A DNA stretch of 64,000 nucleotides from Nemertoderma westbladi. Lineage: Eukaryota; Xenacoelomorpha; Nemertodermatida; Nemertodermatidae. Shown piece after piece: positions 63,101-64,000 of this stretch. A program made the translations under genes and the position numbers. Positions within the stretch are counted from its first letter, which is position 1; each line of letters starts with the position of its first letter. The DNA lies in NCBI GenBank assembly GCA_032718475.1, contig JAUCBJ010008094.1:62001-126000 (forward strand), in the 5' to 3' direction. The notes under the pieces were generated by a model that saw nothing but the letters and a program-made list of their open reading frames with translations, was not told where the DNA came from and did not search any database.

Positions 63101-64000
63101 GGGCTTGGTTGGAACAGTCAGATACTAAAGGGAGGGGTTGGTAGGAACAGTCAGATACTAAAGGGAGGGCTTGGTTGGAACAGTCAGATACTAAAGGGAG
63201 GGGTTGGTTGGAACAGTCAGATACTAAAGGGGGGGTCAGATACTAAAGGGAGGGGTTGGTAGGAACAGTCAGATATTAAAGGGAGGGCTTGGTTGGAACA
63301 GTCAGATACTAAAGGGAGGGGTTGGTTGGAACAGTCAGATACTAAAGGGAGGGGTTGGTTGGAACAGTCAGATACTAAAGGGAGGGGTTGGTAGGAACAG
63401 TCAGATACTAAAGGGAGGGCTTGGTTGGAACAGTCAGATACTAATAAAGGGAGGGGTTGGTAGGAACAGTCAGATATTAAAGGGAGGGCTTGGTTGGAAC
63501 AGTCAGATATTAAAGGGAGGGCTTGGTTGGAACAGTCAGATACTAAAGGGAGGGGTTGGAACAGTCAGATACTAAAGGGAGGGCTTGGTTGGAACAGTCA
63601 GATACTAAAGGGAGGGGTTGGTAGGAACAGTCAGATACTAAAGGGAGGGCTTGGTTGGAACAGTCAGATACTAAAGGGAGGGGTTGGAACAGTCAGATAC
63701 TAAAGGGAGGGCTTGGTTGGAACAGTCAGATACTAAAGGGAGGGGTTGGTAGGAACAGTCAGATACTAAAGGGAGGGGTTGGAACAGTCAGATACTAAAG
63801 GGAGGACTTGGTTGGAACAGTCAGATACTAAAGGGAGGGGTTGGTAGGAACAGTCAGATACTAAAGGGAGGGCTTGGTTGGAACAGTCAGATACTAAAGG
63901 GAGGGGTTGGAACAGTCAGATACTAAAGGGAGGGCTTGGTTGGAACAGTCAGATACTAAAGGGAGGGGTTGGTTGGAACAGTCAGATACTAAAGGGAGGG
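54171..64000. repeat. Satellite array F (33-bp unit and shorter variants), continues past the window
   Basis: About 9.8 kb, roughly 300 units: CAGTCAGATACTAAAGGGAG then GGGTTGGTTGGAA (33 bp). Also present are GGCTTGGTTGG, GGTTGGTAGG and GGTAGGTAGG forms, 29-bp (GGGGTTGGAA), 25-bp (AAAGGGGTTGGAA) and 22-bp (AAAGTTGGAA) units, and fused GGGGGGGTCAGATAC units. Two or three unit types alternate in blocks. Larger block duplications are visible: 55347-55598 repeats at 57579-57830, and 60397-60672 at 61800-62075. The first unit is coding sequence of exon f. The G-rich strand can form G-quadruplexes. Short open frames inside are by-products. Confidence 0.97.

Noticed and set aside
54171-64000. Telomere-like G-rich repeat
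   Set aside because: The unit is 33 bp with GATACTAAAGGGAGG and no short TTAGGG-type period. It starts inside a coding exon.

Overview
The window is animal (metazoan, probably invertebrate) nuclear DNA. It has intron-containing genes with GT-AG junctions, a class II DYRK protein kinase, a PPP1R3-type glycogen-targeting subunit, a tRNA-derived SINE and a TA-flanked MITE-like element. I cannot name the species. By my estimate about 85% of the window is tandem repeats of at least seven unrelated families with units of 29-46 bp. The long open frames in those arrays follow from unit composition and are not genes.

Layout. 1-10460: array A (34-bp unit). 10461-11521: AT-rich non-repeat segment U1. 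11522-11853: a stub of array B (39-bp unit). 11864-21931: second array A. 21932-22992: U2, which looks identical to U1 at an offset of 11,471 bp. 22993-41895: the main array B, which stops about 330 bp beyond the 3' end of a minus-strand gene. 42227-43561: exon of a PPP1R3-like protein with a CBM21 domain and a C-terminal membrane anchor. 43562-44751: no gene recognised. From 44752 to at least 54190, six plus-strand exons encode most of a DYRK2/4-like kinase domain, from the helix alpha-C region to past the end of the C-lobe. The glycine-loop and VAIK-lysine exons are not in the window.

The kinase introns carry array C (46 bp), a C20 tract, array D (37 bp), a SINE, a 34-bp acceptor array and a MITE-like foldback element with an internal 29-bp array E. 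The last exon runs straight into array F (33 bp), which fills the window to its end.

The most notable observation is that three arrays start at exon-intron boundaries of the kinase gene and include exonic bases in every unit. Array D multiplies a 5' splice site about 88-fold. The array before the YxY exon multiplies a 3' splice site about 13-fold. Array F multiplies the end of the last visible exon. In addition, array B presents a canonical AATAAA on the minus strand in most units, directly downstream of the PPP1R3-like stop codon. The locus therefore looks like one where RNA-processing signals were amplified into satellites. All counts and identities here are by eye.
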